Below are positions 39,889-52,422 of a stretch of DNA of 64,000 nucleotides, piece after piece. The stretch spans positions 100,490 to 164,489 of the forward strand of contig NW_026516767.1 in assembly GCF_025766255.1 (NCBI RefSeq). The letters are read 5' to 3'. The notes beneath the pieces were generated by a model that made no database searches, was not told the origin of the DNA, and saw only the letters and a program-made list of their open reading frames with translations. Made by a program: the position numbers and the translations under genes. Every line of letters starts with the position of its first letter. Position 1 is the first letter of the stretch. The DNA comes from Zychaea mexicana. Lineage: Eukaryota > Mucoromycota > Mucoromycetes > Mucorales > Lichtheimiaceae.

Positions 39889-42800
39889 GGCTGGATGCAA
39901 GTTTTTTTTTGGTCGGGGGGCGGGATGCGTGCGTGTATATGTGTTGATGTGGATTGAGTTGGAAGGAGGGAGAGAGAGAGGGTTATGAGAGCGTAGTATG
40001 TCAAAGGTGTAAATAGGAAAAAAGGGAAAAAGTGGGGAAAGAACAAACAAATTCGACTCGTAAATTGGTAGTGCGCCGGAGGGGACAAGAAGAGCGGTTT
40101 TACACTGACAAGCACTATTCTTTCCTTCCTTCGCTAAAACATTCTGTATTCAATAAGCAACGATGCTTTTTCGTTGTTGTTTTTGTGGATGAACATAATA
40201 ATAAAGCTTCTTCCGGAGAAGATCTTATATTTTGGGGATAAGAAAAAATCAAAGCAGGCAATCAATAAGCATTAAACTCGAGAAGATGAAAACAGGCTCA
40301 AACAATGACGTACATGATGCTGTTGCCCCAGTGCTCCATAATACACCAATTTTTAAATACTACCTTATATGATCAATAGATGAACGATGCACTTTATCTT
40401 GTGTATGTTGTAGCAGGCAGGCAGAATAGCTGGCTAATCGCTTAAAGTTAATTCAATACTATCCTGTTGGCTTTATTGATAATGACGAAAGCCGCCTCTT
40501 TTTATATAAAGTGATTGCAGCGATATATGAGATAGATTTACAATAAAGAAGAAAGAAGCACAAAACGTGTTGTTGAGAGCCCTTTTAAGAATATGTAGAA
40601 AGAGAGACCCTCTTGCTGTATAAGAGTAAGGAGAAATCGAAAACTTTAAAAGCTGTCCAAAGCATAACATAGAAGGAATGGCCAAAAAACGGGAGGGTTT
40701 CGCGCCCTGTCTCTCTAGCCCGTACGGTATTATTATTCCGCAGTGTGCCCCATCATCATCATCTAACGGATGAACGATCCCCTTACGAGGGTGTGTCAGA
40801 AGAAGGAAAGGCGTCAATAAGGAAGGTGGGAGGGGAGAAGCATCTATACGCAAGCAGTGAAAGGGCGTGCGTGCATCGGGGTGCGTGATGATGTGCACTC
40901 CTCCCGCGTCTTTTTTTTTTATAAAAAAAAGGAAAGGGTAGTTGCATGAAAGCTTGTTGGTACATGTACCTACCGGACATGATGACAGCCAGCAATGCTA
41001 ATACATAGTGTTATTATCATAGAAAGCTGAATGGTATCATCTAGTAGCTACATTTAGAGCATGTACTACTGGCTTGTCATAATAGGTCATAATAGAAAAT
41101 TTGATATTGATGAGAATAGGACCTTGTTCTCGACTTGATTTAACTGCGCGCATGTGCTATTGTTGATTGGTGTAATAATGGTAGTAGTAGTAGTAGTAGT
41201 AGTAGCAGTAGTAGTGTATATCACCTTATTTGTGTGTGAGTCGCGTGACGTCCTCGCCTCTTCTTCCTTACATATTATATATTGCGTACATAACAATTTT
41301 AGCACAAGAACAGCAGCGCTCCCGGAATAAGAATTTGTATCTGGCCTCGGGCTCGTGCCATCATGTATTTTACTATTTAATGAAACAGACGGTAGATGAA
41401 ATAATTTAGATTGCTGCTTGCTGCTGATAGTGTTGAACAGAAAATGCGAACGATAAGAGAAACTTTTTTCTTTTTTTTGCTGATGAGATGGGGTCATTCT
41501 CATCATCGTCGTCTTGTGCATCGATACTACAGTATGCAATCTATTATGCATAACATAAAAAGAAGAAAAAAAGACTGGTCTTATCTGTCATACAGAAAAA
41601 ACCGCTTTGCATTAGGGAGGGTTTACAAACGGAACCAAAAGGGCGGAAATGTCTTGTATTACAAGAATAATAATGATAATTTTATAAGTAGTCGTTTGTG
41701 AGTCTAGTACAGACAGGGCAGTCGATCATTTGAATCGATGTTCCACAGTATTTATGGCTGAACCCAAAAAAACAACAACACAAGAGTGTGAGAGCAAGGT
41801 CTGGTGGCAAAGAGAGTTACTGATGTTATTAGCTTCATTAGAGATTCTATACTGTAGGCGATGCAGCAGCAGCAGCAGCTTTATTACGCACTTGGGAATA
41901 GAGAAAGGGTGGGGACCCCCAAACCCAACAAAACACCAACCTTTCTCTGCTATATATCGCACACCAACAACAAAGAGTTTATCTTTTGAGTATAGTGGCT
42001 TTACATAGTACTTCTTCTCCTTCTCAATCGACAACAACAAGAAGAAGGAGAAAGAGGGTGGCAACAAACAACCCAATGTATATGCAGGTAATGCAACCAA
42101 GACGTTAACCCTCTTTGTTCAGATAAATAGACGACAGAGCAGCTACAGGCGTATGATAATAGGCATTATTGTAACGACACGAGCAATGGTTTCTAAGAAT
42201 GTGCACGGGCATCTGACATGCGTTATGTATATTGGATACAGCACCACCACCACCACCACACAAATAAAAACACGTGTCCATGTATGTACTACTATAAGTA
42301 CAATGTAGTGCTATATACATATTACAAGTACAACTAGACTATACTATACTGTACTATACTGCACTGTGCAGCAAGAACAATGTAAACGTGTCACGTTGTT
42401 GTTTGATATACACTACTTATCACTCCATGTTGTAGTAATGCCGGTTCACGTCGGTGTCTTTGCTTTTCCCCCTTGCTGGGTGATACGCATATCGTGTTTA
42501 AAATATGAACGCCCGGTCCCTGCGTCTAAGGGGGTGTGAGAGCGAAAGAATGGAGTCTCTCTCGAACGACTACTTATGAAGATATTACCTGCTAATACCA
42601 CAAAAAAAAAAAAAAAGCCACCCCAAGGTCATGTCTTTTTCACCCATGATTCACTGAGCGTAACCTTACCCAGTTTGGAATGCCATTATATTTTTTTTTT
42701 TTACTTTAACCTTTTTTTTTTATAATGTGTGACCCTCAAACACTTTATTGTTCTCTTGCGTCGGTCGCTTGGTGTTTTGTACAAGTGGGGAAAATGGAAG

Positions 42801-43218
42801 AATACGGGGGAAGGGTTATGGTGTAAGCGGACACGGAGAAGGATGAGCTTAGCCCAATATCAATGCTACCGAGAAGAACAACGAGAAGGAAACAATGAAA
42901 AAAAAAGGAGGGACCTGCAGTTGCAGTAACAGCCATGGATTACATATACTTTTAAGAGAGATACGGAGCGAGAGAGAGAGAGAGAGAGAGAACGGTTTTT
43001 TATTATTACTTTCCTTTTTATACACAGACTTTGAGGTTTTTTGGGTTTCTTTGGGGGTGGTTTTTTTTTTCAGGAACTGTAGATGGACTACTGCAAGGTG
43101 GGGTTGGTTACTATGGTGATGGATGACACACAGAGTCGTCATGGTGATTATACAAACACAGATGCACAAGAAACATCTGGAGCAAAGAGAGAGGTTGGGT
43201 TGGGCGGAAGGGGTATCT

Positions 43219-43250
<32 letters not shown>

Positions 43251-43261
43251 GTTGTGATAAG
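39889..43261. other. Gene-free stretch upstream of the RRM gene, rich in simple repeats
   Basis: 3.4 kb. It contains (GTA)n at about 41178-41216, (GCA)n at about 41862-41879, (GAG)n/(GA)n at about 42969-42991, poly-T and poly-A runs (42600-42616, 42691-42720) and CACCACCACCACCAC near 42242-42257. Poly-T runs at 43217-43250 border the Ecl1-type gene. No ORF with domain or splice support was found on either strand. Confidence 0.45.
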
Positions 43262-43798
43262 TTATAAGAATGTATGTACAGTGTCCAAATCCAAAGATTC
43301 ATAGCTGAGCAAGGACGCATTGTCGGCAGCCGTTGGACGAGAAGAAGAAGAATGATGAGGAAGATGCATGTTGTTGTTGTTGTTGTTGTTGCTACTTGTG
43401 CTTGTATGATGATGATGATGATAGGATGCAAAAAGTGAAGAGTCGGATGCAGTGGATGATGTGAGTGACGAGAGAGAGGACGAAGAGCTGTAGTAGGATG
43501 ACCGGGGATGTTCCTTTGGATAGTACAACGACCGACGTCGATGGTAAGAAATCACTGGTGCAGTAGTGGCTGTTGCTGTGTCGTTGCTGCTGCTGTAGTA
43601 GTAGATGGAGGAAGAGGAGGAAGAAGAAGAAGCGTAGTAGTGTGGTGCGTTGTACTGGCAAGGACTCGTTGGAGCTGTTGTGGTAGAAGAAAGAGCGTAT
43701 GACTTGGATGCCTCGTGTGCCTCACAGGCAAGACTGCAAAAGTTGATATTGTCTTTTGTCAAGCGCTTTTCGCAATACAAGCAGATGTTGAGATCCAT
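43262..43798 (-). CDS. Ecl1-family zinc-binding protein (lifespan/stress regulator)
   Basis: 178 residues in a single exon. The N-terminus MDLNICLYCEKRLTKDNINFCSLACEAHEASKSY has the Ecl1 pattern: C6-x2-C9-x11-C21-x3-C25, with the first cysteine five residues after Met. S. pombe Ecl1/2/3 are small proteins induced on starvation that extend chronological lifespan. Those are about 80-90 residues; this one has a long Ser/Thr/Tyr/Asn-rich tail with runs of Ser, His and Asn and ends SLDLDTVHTFL. The start is fixed by the motif. Flanks of more than 3 kb on both sides without genes leave room for an extended regulatory region. The family assignment rests on one short motif. Confidence 0.72.
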   Translation of the reverse strand: MDLNICLYCEKRLTKDNINFCSLACEAHEASKSYALSSTTTAPTSPCQYNAPHYYASSSSSSSSIYYYSSSNDTATATTAPVISYHRRRSLYYPKEHPRSSYYSSSSSLSSLTSSTASDSSLFASYHHHHHTSTSSNNNNNNNMHLPHHSSSSRPTAADNASLLSYESLDLDTVHTFL

Positions 43799-45143
43799 GA
43801 TGTTTGAAACTAAGTGTCAAGTTGTGAGTGTGTGGGGTGTGTAAAAGAGAAAGAAAAGAGGAGAAGAAGAAACAAGAGACAAGCACTCTCACACACACAC
43901 ACACGCACAAAAAGGAACATGCCAATTTATACTTTTCGCTACGGGTTAAAAGAAAAAAAAAACAAGGTTTACACGGTAATATTTTCATGCTTCCATGGCG
44001 TACGTGACCTTTGCCTCTCTCTCTCTCTCTCTCATTTTTCTCACAGCAAGTCCCTTTTCTGTCTCTCAAATTGCTCATTTTTACGCGGTTTGATTGGTCG
44101 GGCTAATCCAATGTCCCGGTGTGCATGCTCCCTCCCCCCCCAAAGAAATTATATAGCCTTGAGAAATTCTTTATTTTTAAGGGGGAAGGGTTTTCTTTTC
44201 CCTCTATAAGTGCTCTCTAATGCGAGAAAGAGAGGGCGCCTACTTTTAAAGGAGAAGGGTTGAGGAGGAGGAGGAGGCCCTCTCATTCATTCATTCTTTC
44301 TTTCTTTCTTTCTGAGATGGAGATTACCAAGTTGGCGTGGGAACAGCTCCTCGCTTGTTTTTGCTTACACACACATCAAGGAAGGAAGGAAGGAAGAGAT
44401 GAGAGGAACCACCACCACCACCACCACAACAACAACAAAGCGCAAGGGCGGTGGACCGACGCCGTGCAGATGGAATACTAATAATAATAATAATAAGACT
44501 AAACCACATTATACCATATACAGTGCGTGTGCAGCAGAACACAGACAGTGCCTTGGTGTGTGTATGTGTGTTTATACTTGATTATTTATTGTTTGTGTGT
44601 GTGTGTGTGTTTACACATACATTACAATCTCTCTCTCTCAATCTCTCTGTTTGACGACAAGCCCCCCAAAACCAAGAACAAGTGGACTGTTTCTTCCGGC
44701 GCAGCGCTACCTATTGGCATTTGAGCAGTTGGGGTACATAATCTGCTGATGTAAAAAAGGACAGAAGGGTCATGACTCCTTTTTGTTTTTTTGAAGAGAG
44801 AGAGAGAGAGAGAGAGTTCTCTTTATCCAATGAAATGAATGTAACACACAATACATCAAAGCAGTGTATCCTCACTACCGTTTTACGTACATTGATAGGA
44901 TGGATACTATTCAGAGAGGAGGGGAAGCTTCCCTCCCTCCCCTTCCCTCCATAGCGTATCTAGAAACGACAGCGTGGATGATAGCAGTGGTGCATGATCG
45001 ACAGCACCGATTTGCCGAGCGTGGCAACCGAGATAACTCTAATATCGCCGCCGCCGCTTCCCCCTTCCTCCACACGTGGCAACGAGTAGTGGCCTGAATA
45101 CACTTTGCATGTATCAATCGGGTAGGTCGACCCTGTAGCTATG

Positions 45144-45178
<35 letters not shown>

Positions 45179-47508
45179 AGCCAAGTAAATGTCCATTGGA
45201 TCCGTTACGATGGGATCTCCAATTCATTCCTGACCCACATCTCTTTATTATAAGTGATTGCCCAGATATCGTTTTCTCGAGCTAACAAACGTCGAGAAGC
45301 AAATGATGTGTCAAAATGATAAAGTCCCCTCTTTTTTAAGCCTTATGGAAAATAGAAATGGCGGTATACACCCCTGTTTGCCGACCAGCTGCTGCACCAT
45401 AATTGATATGTTTGTTCGAAACGTTATGAGCAACTCTCAGTGACAGACTGTCTTGCGCTGCTTTGTTCAAGTATATATAGCTCTAACGCTCTAATTGGGT
45501 ACACACACACACACACACACAAGAAAACGAATGCAAGTATCTACTTGTGGCGTGGTTTAACAACATGAAGCTCGTCCAATGTACCGTAGCAAATACAAAA
45601 AGTGCGGTGCAACACCCAAGACTCCTGCTAAATCCCGTATTGCTACAATATTAGGGTTTGTGTCGACATCAAACATCATTGATAGACGCTAATTAGATAC
45701 TTACAGGTGCTCAAAGACGTTTTTCAAGCCGATGAAAGAAGCTGCATCAAGCATCTCATGCCTTCTGGCATTCACTATTCCACAGCATCTTTTTATGCCG
45801 TGGTCATATTCCAGGAGGGTTCTCACAGTTTCGTGGCCAGCCCCTCATCGTCCTCAACCTTCTTATAGTGACATTGTTTCTCAGTTAGAACAAAGCTGGC
45901 CATCTTATTGAACACAACTTCTACTAACTCCGGTATTCAAGTATCTTTGTCGCTGTTCTAGGTACTTGAATACCGAGCTGTTGTCCTTTAACCTGTTCTC
46001 TCTTTCATTTAACCAAATATATCACGGGGATGTGCCTCTTCTTTTTATTTTCATGTTATGCACGATGATAGCATGCAATATATAGAGTCGAAACTATATA
46101 ACAACTGTGCGTATGATAGCTAGATTAAAAGTTCTGCTTGAGTTATTACATCACTACTACTACTACTGACAACATCAAACTCTATGTTCATGATCACCGG
46201 CATGTCCATTTTAAAGATTCGACTATTGTACTACCATCACCACAGGATTCACAACATCAGCAGACTAAAACAGATGATGCACGGGACGTGTCTAAGAGTT
46301 TTTCCATGCGAGTCCACGGAACAAAAAGAAAAAACCATTGCCGGCTCCTATGACATAATGAAATGGCTTGATGTCTATGTAGGCACCAGATCCTATACAC
46401 ACCCTTCCAACTATTGTCAAGTCACACACACACATGATGGATTGATCACTGCCAAATTGCAACACCCAGAACAAATGAAAAAGAAGATCAGGTCTTAAAA
46501 GAGACGTGCATGCATTGCATATCTTTTTTAAAGCGCCAAGTAATTCCATATAAAGGAAACAAACGTCTGTTTTCATTTTCCTTCTTTATAAGGCCGTTAC
46601 TATTTCCGTTTTCATCTATTCTGACAAACAGCCATGCTGAACAAGGAAACGAAGCCGATGCACAAGCATGTACTGTTGACCGTACGTGCAGATGTTTGAA
46701 AAGATTTGGTTTCCTTCTTGTTTGCAAAAACCCAAAAAAAGGAACTTATGAGTTTGTGCTCATCTATTGAGCAGCCACCTCCTCCCACTTCATTTAAGCT
46801 CCAATAGCAAAATATCAATGAATCAATAATAGGGGGTTTCTAGCTACTGATATGCTTGTTTTCTCAAAAAAACGCATAACATTATTAGGGCCAAAATCAG
46901 GAAAGCCAATTATTGAACTTATATACCCTTCGTCGGCGCTTATAATCTAGATCAATTAGTAGATAAACAGGTCCCCATCTTAACATTGCTTTATTATGGG
47001 GAAGGAAGGCGTGCGCAAGCGCCAGCAACTTTTGTAAATAAAGGTAAGGCTGTATAATAGGAAACTGTTGCTGTTGTTGTTTTTAAATTGCAAAATAGAG
47101 TGATAGTAGTAGTAAATGGGTGTGGCAGGGTCATGGGGAACTTAAGAGATACAGTAAAACCGTAATATATCAGTTGCCCGCCTAAACCCAGTACCACTAT
47201 GTAGTTCCCAACTAAAACGATATGCATCTATTTCCAAAGTTGCTTTTATTTACGTGGATTTTCACAGAAAAGCATGATTAAAGGACACTTGTCTGAAAAT
47301 GAAATGGAATTCTACTTGTCCTTCTGTCTATATATGTATGCCAAAACATGCGACCTTGAATTTTTTGCTCTGCTACCACACATTGCTAATTAGAAAGATG
47401 GAATAGAGTCGATGTTTATATGGTTGAACAGTACTATGATATAAAAAAAAAAGACTACACCACGCTAGTGGTACACCAAGATCTACTAAATGCATCGATT
47501 CTATGGCA
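43799..47508. other. Long spacer upstream of the Ecl1-type gene
   Basis: 3.7 kb. Simple repeats include (CA)n 43890-43905, (CT)n 44017-44033, (GT)n 44597-44610, (GA)n 44794-44815, (TA)n 45144-45174 and (CA)n 45502-45521. A perfect inverted repeat lies at 45931-45975 (separate entry). Frames at 45690-45900 and 46138-46500 are open in more than one phase but have no recognisable domain. No RNA gene was seen. Confidence 0.45.
45929..45977. repeat. 13-base perfect inverted repeat (hairpin)
   Basis: CGGTATTCAAGTA (45931-45943) and its exact complement TACTTGAATACCG (45963-45975) flank a 19-base loop. Allowing one T-G pair extends the stem to 15 pairs. It could be a hairpin RNA element, a dimeric binding site or the remains of a small inverted-repeat transposon. 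Confidence 0.8.
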
Positions 47509-49266
47509 CTATGACTGATTATTTATTGAGACGTTTTGGCAATGATACACATCAATCCTTTTACGAACTCCATGGTTGCTGTTGCGGAATACGTTGACGC
47601 CTGCATCCGTAATACCACGGCTGTCGCTGATGTGAAGATGGCTCAAACTTTCAACTTGAGCGAGCTGAATAAGCACAACATCAGTGAAAGTTTGCACACG
47701 ATGGAGCTGTAAATCGTTTAGCATGTTGATTTCCTTGAGCCGTTCTACCCAGTCAATCCATCCTTCCTCGGTCATGTGAAATCGACCGTCATATGGCGTA
47801 TAAAGCTTTAATTTTCGTAGTTGCGACAACCGGGCCAACTGCATCAGACCTTGGTTGCAAAGGGAAAAATTCGATAGTCTTACGTGCTCAAGATGCTGTA
47901 GATGTCCAAGCGGTTCTAGGTTCAAGGATGGATCATGCATGCTGTTGTCATCAGCACTGTTCTCGAAATGAAGGTACCGAAGTCGTCGTAAAGAGCTGAC
48001 AGCGAGGATGAAGTGATTGGCGTAGGCGATCGATCTGATCCACATCTTGATGTTGAGGTATTCGATCTGCTGTTGCAAGCGGAAAAGCTCTTCCCATAAA
48101 CCATCGTCCGTCCACGCAGTGCAAGTTAACTCCAGTGACTGCAATTGTGTAAATTGCTTTCTTTTGAAAAGGTTCCATATGCCTATATATAGAATACCGG
48201 TTATATAAAGGCAAAGACGTCTCAAAACATGCTGTGATCTTGTCAATATCGGGATGATATCTCCATGGCTTTGACCAGAAAATACAAGTTCGCGAACTGT
48301 GCCTTCGATGGTGTCGTTGCTCCCGTCGTCGACATGACTCTTGATGTTTTTTCTCGACAGGGCCATCCATTCGCTTTCTACGCCACAGTCAGGATCATAA
48401 AAGTTCCACAAGATGTATCGAGCCAATGGACAGAACCTGAAAACATCGTGGATGTTGGTTGCTGGAATGTAAACCGTTTTTGTCTGGATTAACAGCAGGT
48501 ATTTGAGACGCGGGCAGCGCCGCAGCAAAGGGCGGATTCGATATTTGTAATCGAGTCCATTGTCGAGGAGTAGAAACGTCAAATGACGGTGCTGTCGTCG
48601 GCATTTCTTCTCGAGCAATTCAGGCAGGGTAGAGAGCTGATGTATAGCTCTAAAAGTAACTGAAAGATGCGTCAGCATTGGAAGCGTGTCGAGTAGCATC
48701 ATCAGCGAAACGTCTGCCGAACTGGATGTGAGCGAAAGTTCAGTCAACGTATTTGCAAACGAGCGTAGGGCGATTGGTAATAGCTGATCATTGTCAAATG
48801 CATTCAATCTTCTTTCATATTCGTCGTCCAAGTTATTGGTGATTGCTAATAGGGGGCCAAGGATGCGATAATAGGGGGCCAAGGATGCAAAAAAGTTAAT
48901 ACTGATTTACTTAGTATTTGTAAACGGATGTGTATATACACAACACTATTAAAACGCAAGACAGATTTCTTTATTACCGAGTTTGCGAATGCGGCAGTTG
49001 TAGGTCTTGAGCTGTTTAAGCACACTTTGTGCCTTTTGGCGATCAATCGTTACTGACTGAGCGTGAGCAGCAAGGCATGACATTGCTAGGCTGCATAGGT
49101 TCCAGGAAGTGCGAGAGATCTCCAAGTGCTGCCTCAAGGCAATAGCAGGGATCGTGTTGAACCACTGACGCGATACAGTTACACACTGTAGGCAATCATT
49201 CTGTTCAAGGTAGGAAAAAATGTAACGAGTGACTTCGATCGGTAGAACACGAGTAAAATCGGTCAT
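47509..49266 (-). CDS. F-box / leucine-rich-repeat protein
   Basis: Probable substrate receptor of an SCF ubiquitin ligase. Exons 48978-49266 and 47509-48845 join in phase (IRKL|AITNNLDD) to 541 residues. The F-box is at residues 5-45 (RVLPIEVTRYIFSYLEQNDCLQCVTVSRQWFNTI). The rest is LRR-like: TELSLTSSSADVSLMMLLDTLPMLTHLSVTF, LQSLELTCTAWTDDGLWEEL, LEHVRLSNFSLCNQGLMQLARLSQLRKLKLY and LSHLHISDSRGITDAGVNVF. The ATG at 49264-49266 lies five residues before the F-box. The intron's 3' splice site sits in a 22-base-period tandem duplication. Substrate unknown. Members of this family are multicopy in Mucorales, and a dead F-box relative lies at 29.3-30.0 kb. Confidence 0.9.
48847..48888. repeat. Tandem duplication (20 identical bases, period 22) at an intron acceptor
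   Basis: TAATAGGGGGCCAAGGATGC occurs at 48847-48866 and 48869-48888. On the minus strand the inner copy ends CCCCCTATTAG, the acceptor used. The outer copy ends CCCCCTATTAT and lacks the AG. Confidence 0.9.
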
Positions 49267-52200
49267 GGTTTGCGCAGACGATTGGGAATAGAAAAAAAAA
49301 TTGGATGTGGAAAGGAGAGAAAGAGAGGGGTGAAAGATCACTTTTTGTGGGAAAAAGAAAAAAAGTCTTTTGTTATATGTTATAGGTAGGTATGTTTCAT
49401 TGTGTCATTGTTAATGCATCTTCCATTTTTATAGCGGTCGCATAGTGGGGGTTCTGTAGTTTTAAACTATAACTTGTGTGAAACAAGTGTAATCAAGGAC
49501 CCCACCATCTTCACAAGAGCTATTGAACAAAGAAACGGAACCTCTTCTTTATTGCAGACAGTTGCAGAAAAGCTTGGTCTAAACTGTCGACTCAAGGAAT
49601 CCAGTATGTTGATCGCTCTATCTCCACGCTTTGGTCTTTTCTCTCACGTTTATACAGGTGGCTTTTTATTGATATGGCTTCTGCTGCTTCCAGTGCACAA
49701 AATCATTCTTCGATTGAGTAAATGCCACGAGAAGTACATGACGGCGAGTTGGCAACCCCAAACTCTTTTTTCATATAAAGTACAGTAAAATACACGTCCA
49801 TCGTTTTGTTTACTTTTTCCAGATTAGAAACTGTTTATTTGACTAATTTGATCTTTTACTTTTTTGATTTTTACACGTTATGATTATTGATCCTGGGCCT
49901 CTTATGAGTGAGTGGAGTGAGAGCGATCATCAACACTGGACTCATTCTTTCGTTCAGTCATTGTTGGTGTGCGTCACTTCTCGGTCGGCTGCCATACATA
50001 TCAACATGGAATAGCAAGGTTTTCTGTTATCCGTGGTGCTATTCAGGTACTACAGATATTTGTGCACTGGTTCTAGGCAAAGAGATGGCGTCCTAATAGG
50101 GTGCAGAGAATGTTAAAAGCAACAGTGTTGTATTTACCAGAAGGGGAATACGATAGGAAGCCACGTTTTCTGGGGGGAATTTTCTCAAATTGTTTATAAT
50201 TGAATTTGTATAGTTTTTTAAGCAGTGTCGTTGCTTCGGCCAGTTATTTTTATTGCCGAGCATACTTCGCTACTGCGTTTTGTACTTCTTGGACGTGTTC
50301 GCTCCCAACATTTGTTTTGCACCAGAGGGAAATTTCCGTAGACACGTTCTTGCTCGCATGAATGTTGTTTGTACATTTTGTCAGGCACGCATGTGGATTG
50401 AGGAACGAATCACAAGTTATTCAGTGCGAACCCACGTTTCAGTATCTGCTGCACACACGGGCGAGTCGAAAAACACATGACCAGCAACACGCTCGTAAAA
50501 GGTCCAAAGCTTCGCCATCGTCACCTTATTTTTTGCAGTGAGGGACATGCCACGATGTTGACAGGTGGGAAAAAGAGTTAATTGTTTCAAGCCACGTTTT
50601 ATCCTTTCTAGAGCAGCATGATATGTTTATCAGCAAAGATACTAGAGACTACTATTTCTTTTTTCATCGTAACAAAGTACTATCTTACGGTGATTAAGGC
50701 TCAAGAATAAAACTACTAACTTAGTCTCGTCAATATTCGCGGGTTCTGAAAGTCTGTGTAGCATGCCTGATGATACTTGGTGAAACGTGGCCAGTCAAAT
50801 TCAAGTGATCGCCCATTACATGTTTGCTGTCAAACAAAGAGTGTAATTTAACCGTGATATCTGACTGCGAAAAAAACCACTTGGTCTCTTTAGTGGGGCT
50901 TTGCTGCAACAAGTATAGTTGATCACAGTTTCAAATAAATGAATAATAGCGGTCACAATGTATATTGTCTGGATTCCAGCGTGTAGAATGCTATAGCTCA
51001 AGTGAATAATAGTTAGAAATGTTGTTTTCCTCGTCGTTCATTGAGGACCAGAAATGCTCGCTTTCCTGCCTGTGAAACTCAAAGTATAATTATGAAGAGG
51101 TGAATGTGGGTAAGGAACGGGATTCGTTCCGGTAAAACGTTGTCGTTCGCTTTGCCAAGACACTATAAGACCACTACATATGTTTAAGAGGACGCTAATG
51201 CCAAGTAGGCATAACGACTTGATTTCGTGGTCACTTTATGGAGCTAGACTCCTCTCACAAATAGTTCGCATCAAGCAAAGAATTGTCACTGGTGTTTCTT
51301 CTGGATGGAAAAGATATTACTACTGTGGCTCAATCCATTGTATAAAAGAAAGAGGCTGGTGTATGTGGGTGTAATGTGGCTTGCTCTTCCTATGTACTCT
51401 CCTTATTGGAAGCAGCGGACGATCTTATACACACACAGGGGGAGAGAGAGAGAGTGAGGAGGGATCTACTATATGCTTATCTAATAAGCGCACACACATG
51501 CACATCATCGGCTATCCCATGTGAAATCTAAGCCGAAACGGGAAAGGGCCCTTTTGGAATTATCCTAGCGCCGTTCTTGGTCTTTTCTGTGTAATAAGAG
51601 AGCATATAACTTATGCATATTAAGTATGATGAAATGTAGATAAAATCAAGGGATCGGCAAAGAAGCCAAGCGAAATTGACACACAATTAGCGTAGATCGG
51701 CCTTTTTCTACAGATTTGACGGAGGTTCGGATGACCTTCTTCCGCTTATCCCGACCCTGATGGAGTACGATTTAGAACATAAACCATGGGGATCTTGACA
51801 TTGTGGTATGAGTTGTGGAGGTGGAAAAGAAATAGGATGAGATATGCTGAGGCAGTAGATAGATCATGTCGGTTTATGCGGCATACGGTGGACACAAGGC
51901 ACTCGACGGATCTAACTAATTGCTGATATGAACGTCAATATTGCCTTGAACAGGTTTCTTTTCTCATTTCGAGCTAACCATAAATTCAAGGGAGTGAGAG
52001 AGAGGGCAAAGCTGTTATGTGAATACGTAGTATGCAAGGCACAACTCTAATCAGAGAAATATCGCTTGAGCTTACTGCAAGATGCATAATGAAAAAGAAA
52101 ATGCGCCTTCTTCTTTTTATATAAAAAAAACGTGGTGATATTTATAGAATCCTTCTTCATAGCAACCGAATGGAAAGAACTCAGACGGGTCCAAACTGTA

Positions 52201-52422
52201 TTCCAAATTTGGATGCACACCTCTCTATTTGGCTTTTCGAGACACGAACCAAAAAAAAAAAAAGAAAAGAACCAGACAGGGCTTCCTTTCCTCTTTCTCT
52301 CTTTCTTTCCTTTACCACTGTCTCTTCTCCCTTCCCTTTTTTTTTAAAAAGCCACCACATCCCTTCGTCCTCCATCATCTCGGCCATCTCGAGCGCAACG
52401 TAGTATATAGAAAAAGAACACC
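49267..52422. other. Spacer with mobile-element debris
   Basis: 3.2 kb between the F-box/LRR gene and the fucose-type transporter. A Helitron-like fragment is recognisable at 50253-50520 (separate entry). ATG frames at 49474-49788 and 51180-51374 have no known motif. The last 350 bases are T- and CT-rich promoter-like sequence (TTTTTTTTAAAAAG at 52339-52352). Confidence 0.45.
50253..50520 (+). mobile_element. Helitron-like N-terminal fragment, frameshifted
   Basis: ARMNVVCTFCQARMWIEER then SYSVR matches the start of fungal Helitron helicase-like proteins (pattern M-x2-VC-x2-C-A-x2-W-x2-ER). One base is out of phase near 50440, after which the next frame reads FSICCTHGRV, the expected CC-x2-G-x-V block. 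No Rep or helicase motifs follow, so this is a small relic of about 90 codons. Confidence 0.6.

Noticed and set aside
44260..44660. Small ORFs rich in His, Asn or Cys
   Set aside because: They are translations of CAC/AAC/ATA and GT microsatellites.
45690..45900. Protein-like text in two different phases at the same place
   Set aside because: Both phases look equally plausible, which argues for chance or very old debris; not enough to call a gene.
46138..46500. Two overlapping ORFs in the spacer upstream of the Ecl1-type gene
   Set aside because: One lacks an ATG and neither shows a domain, splice sites or a clear advantage over the other.
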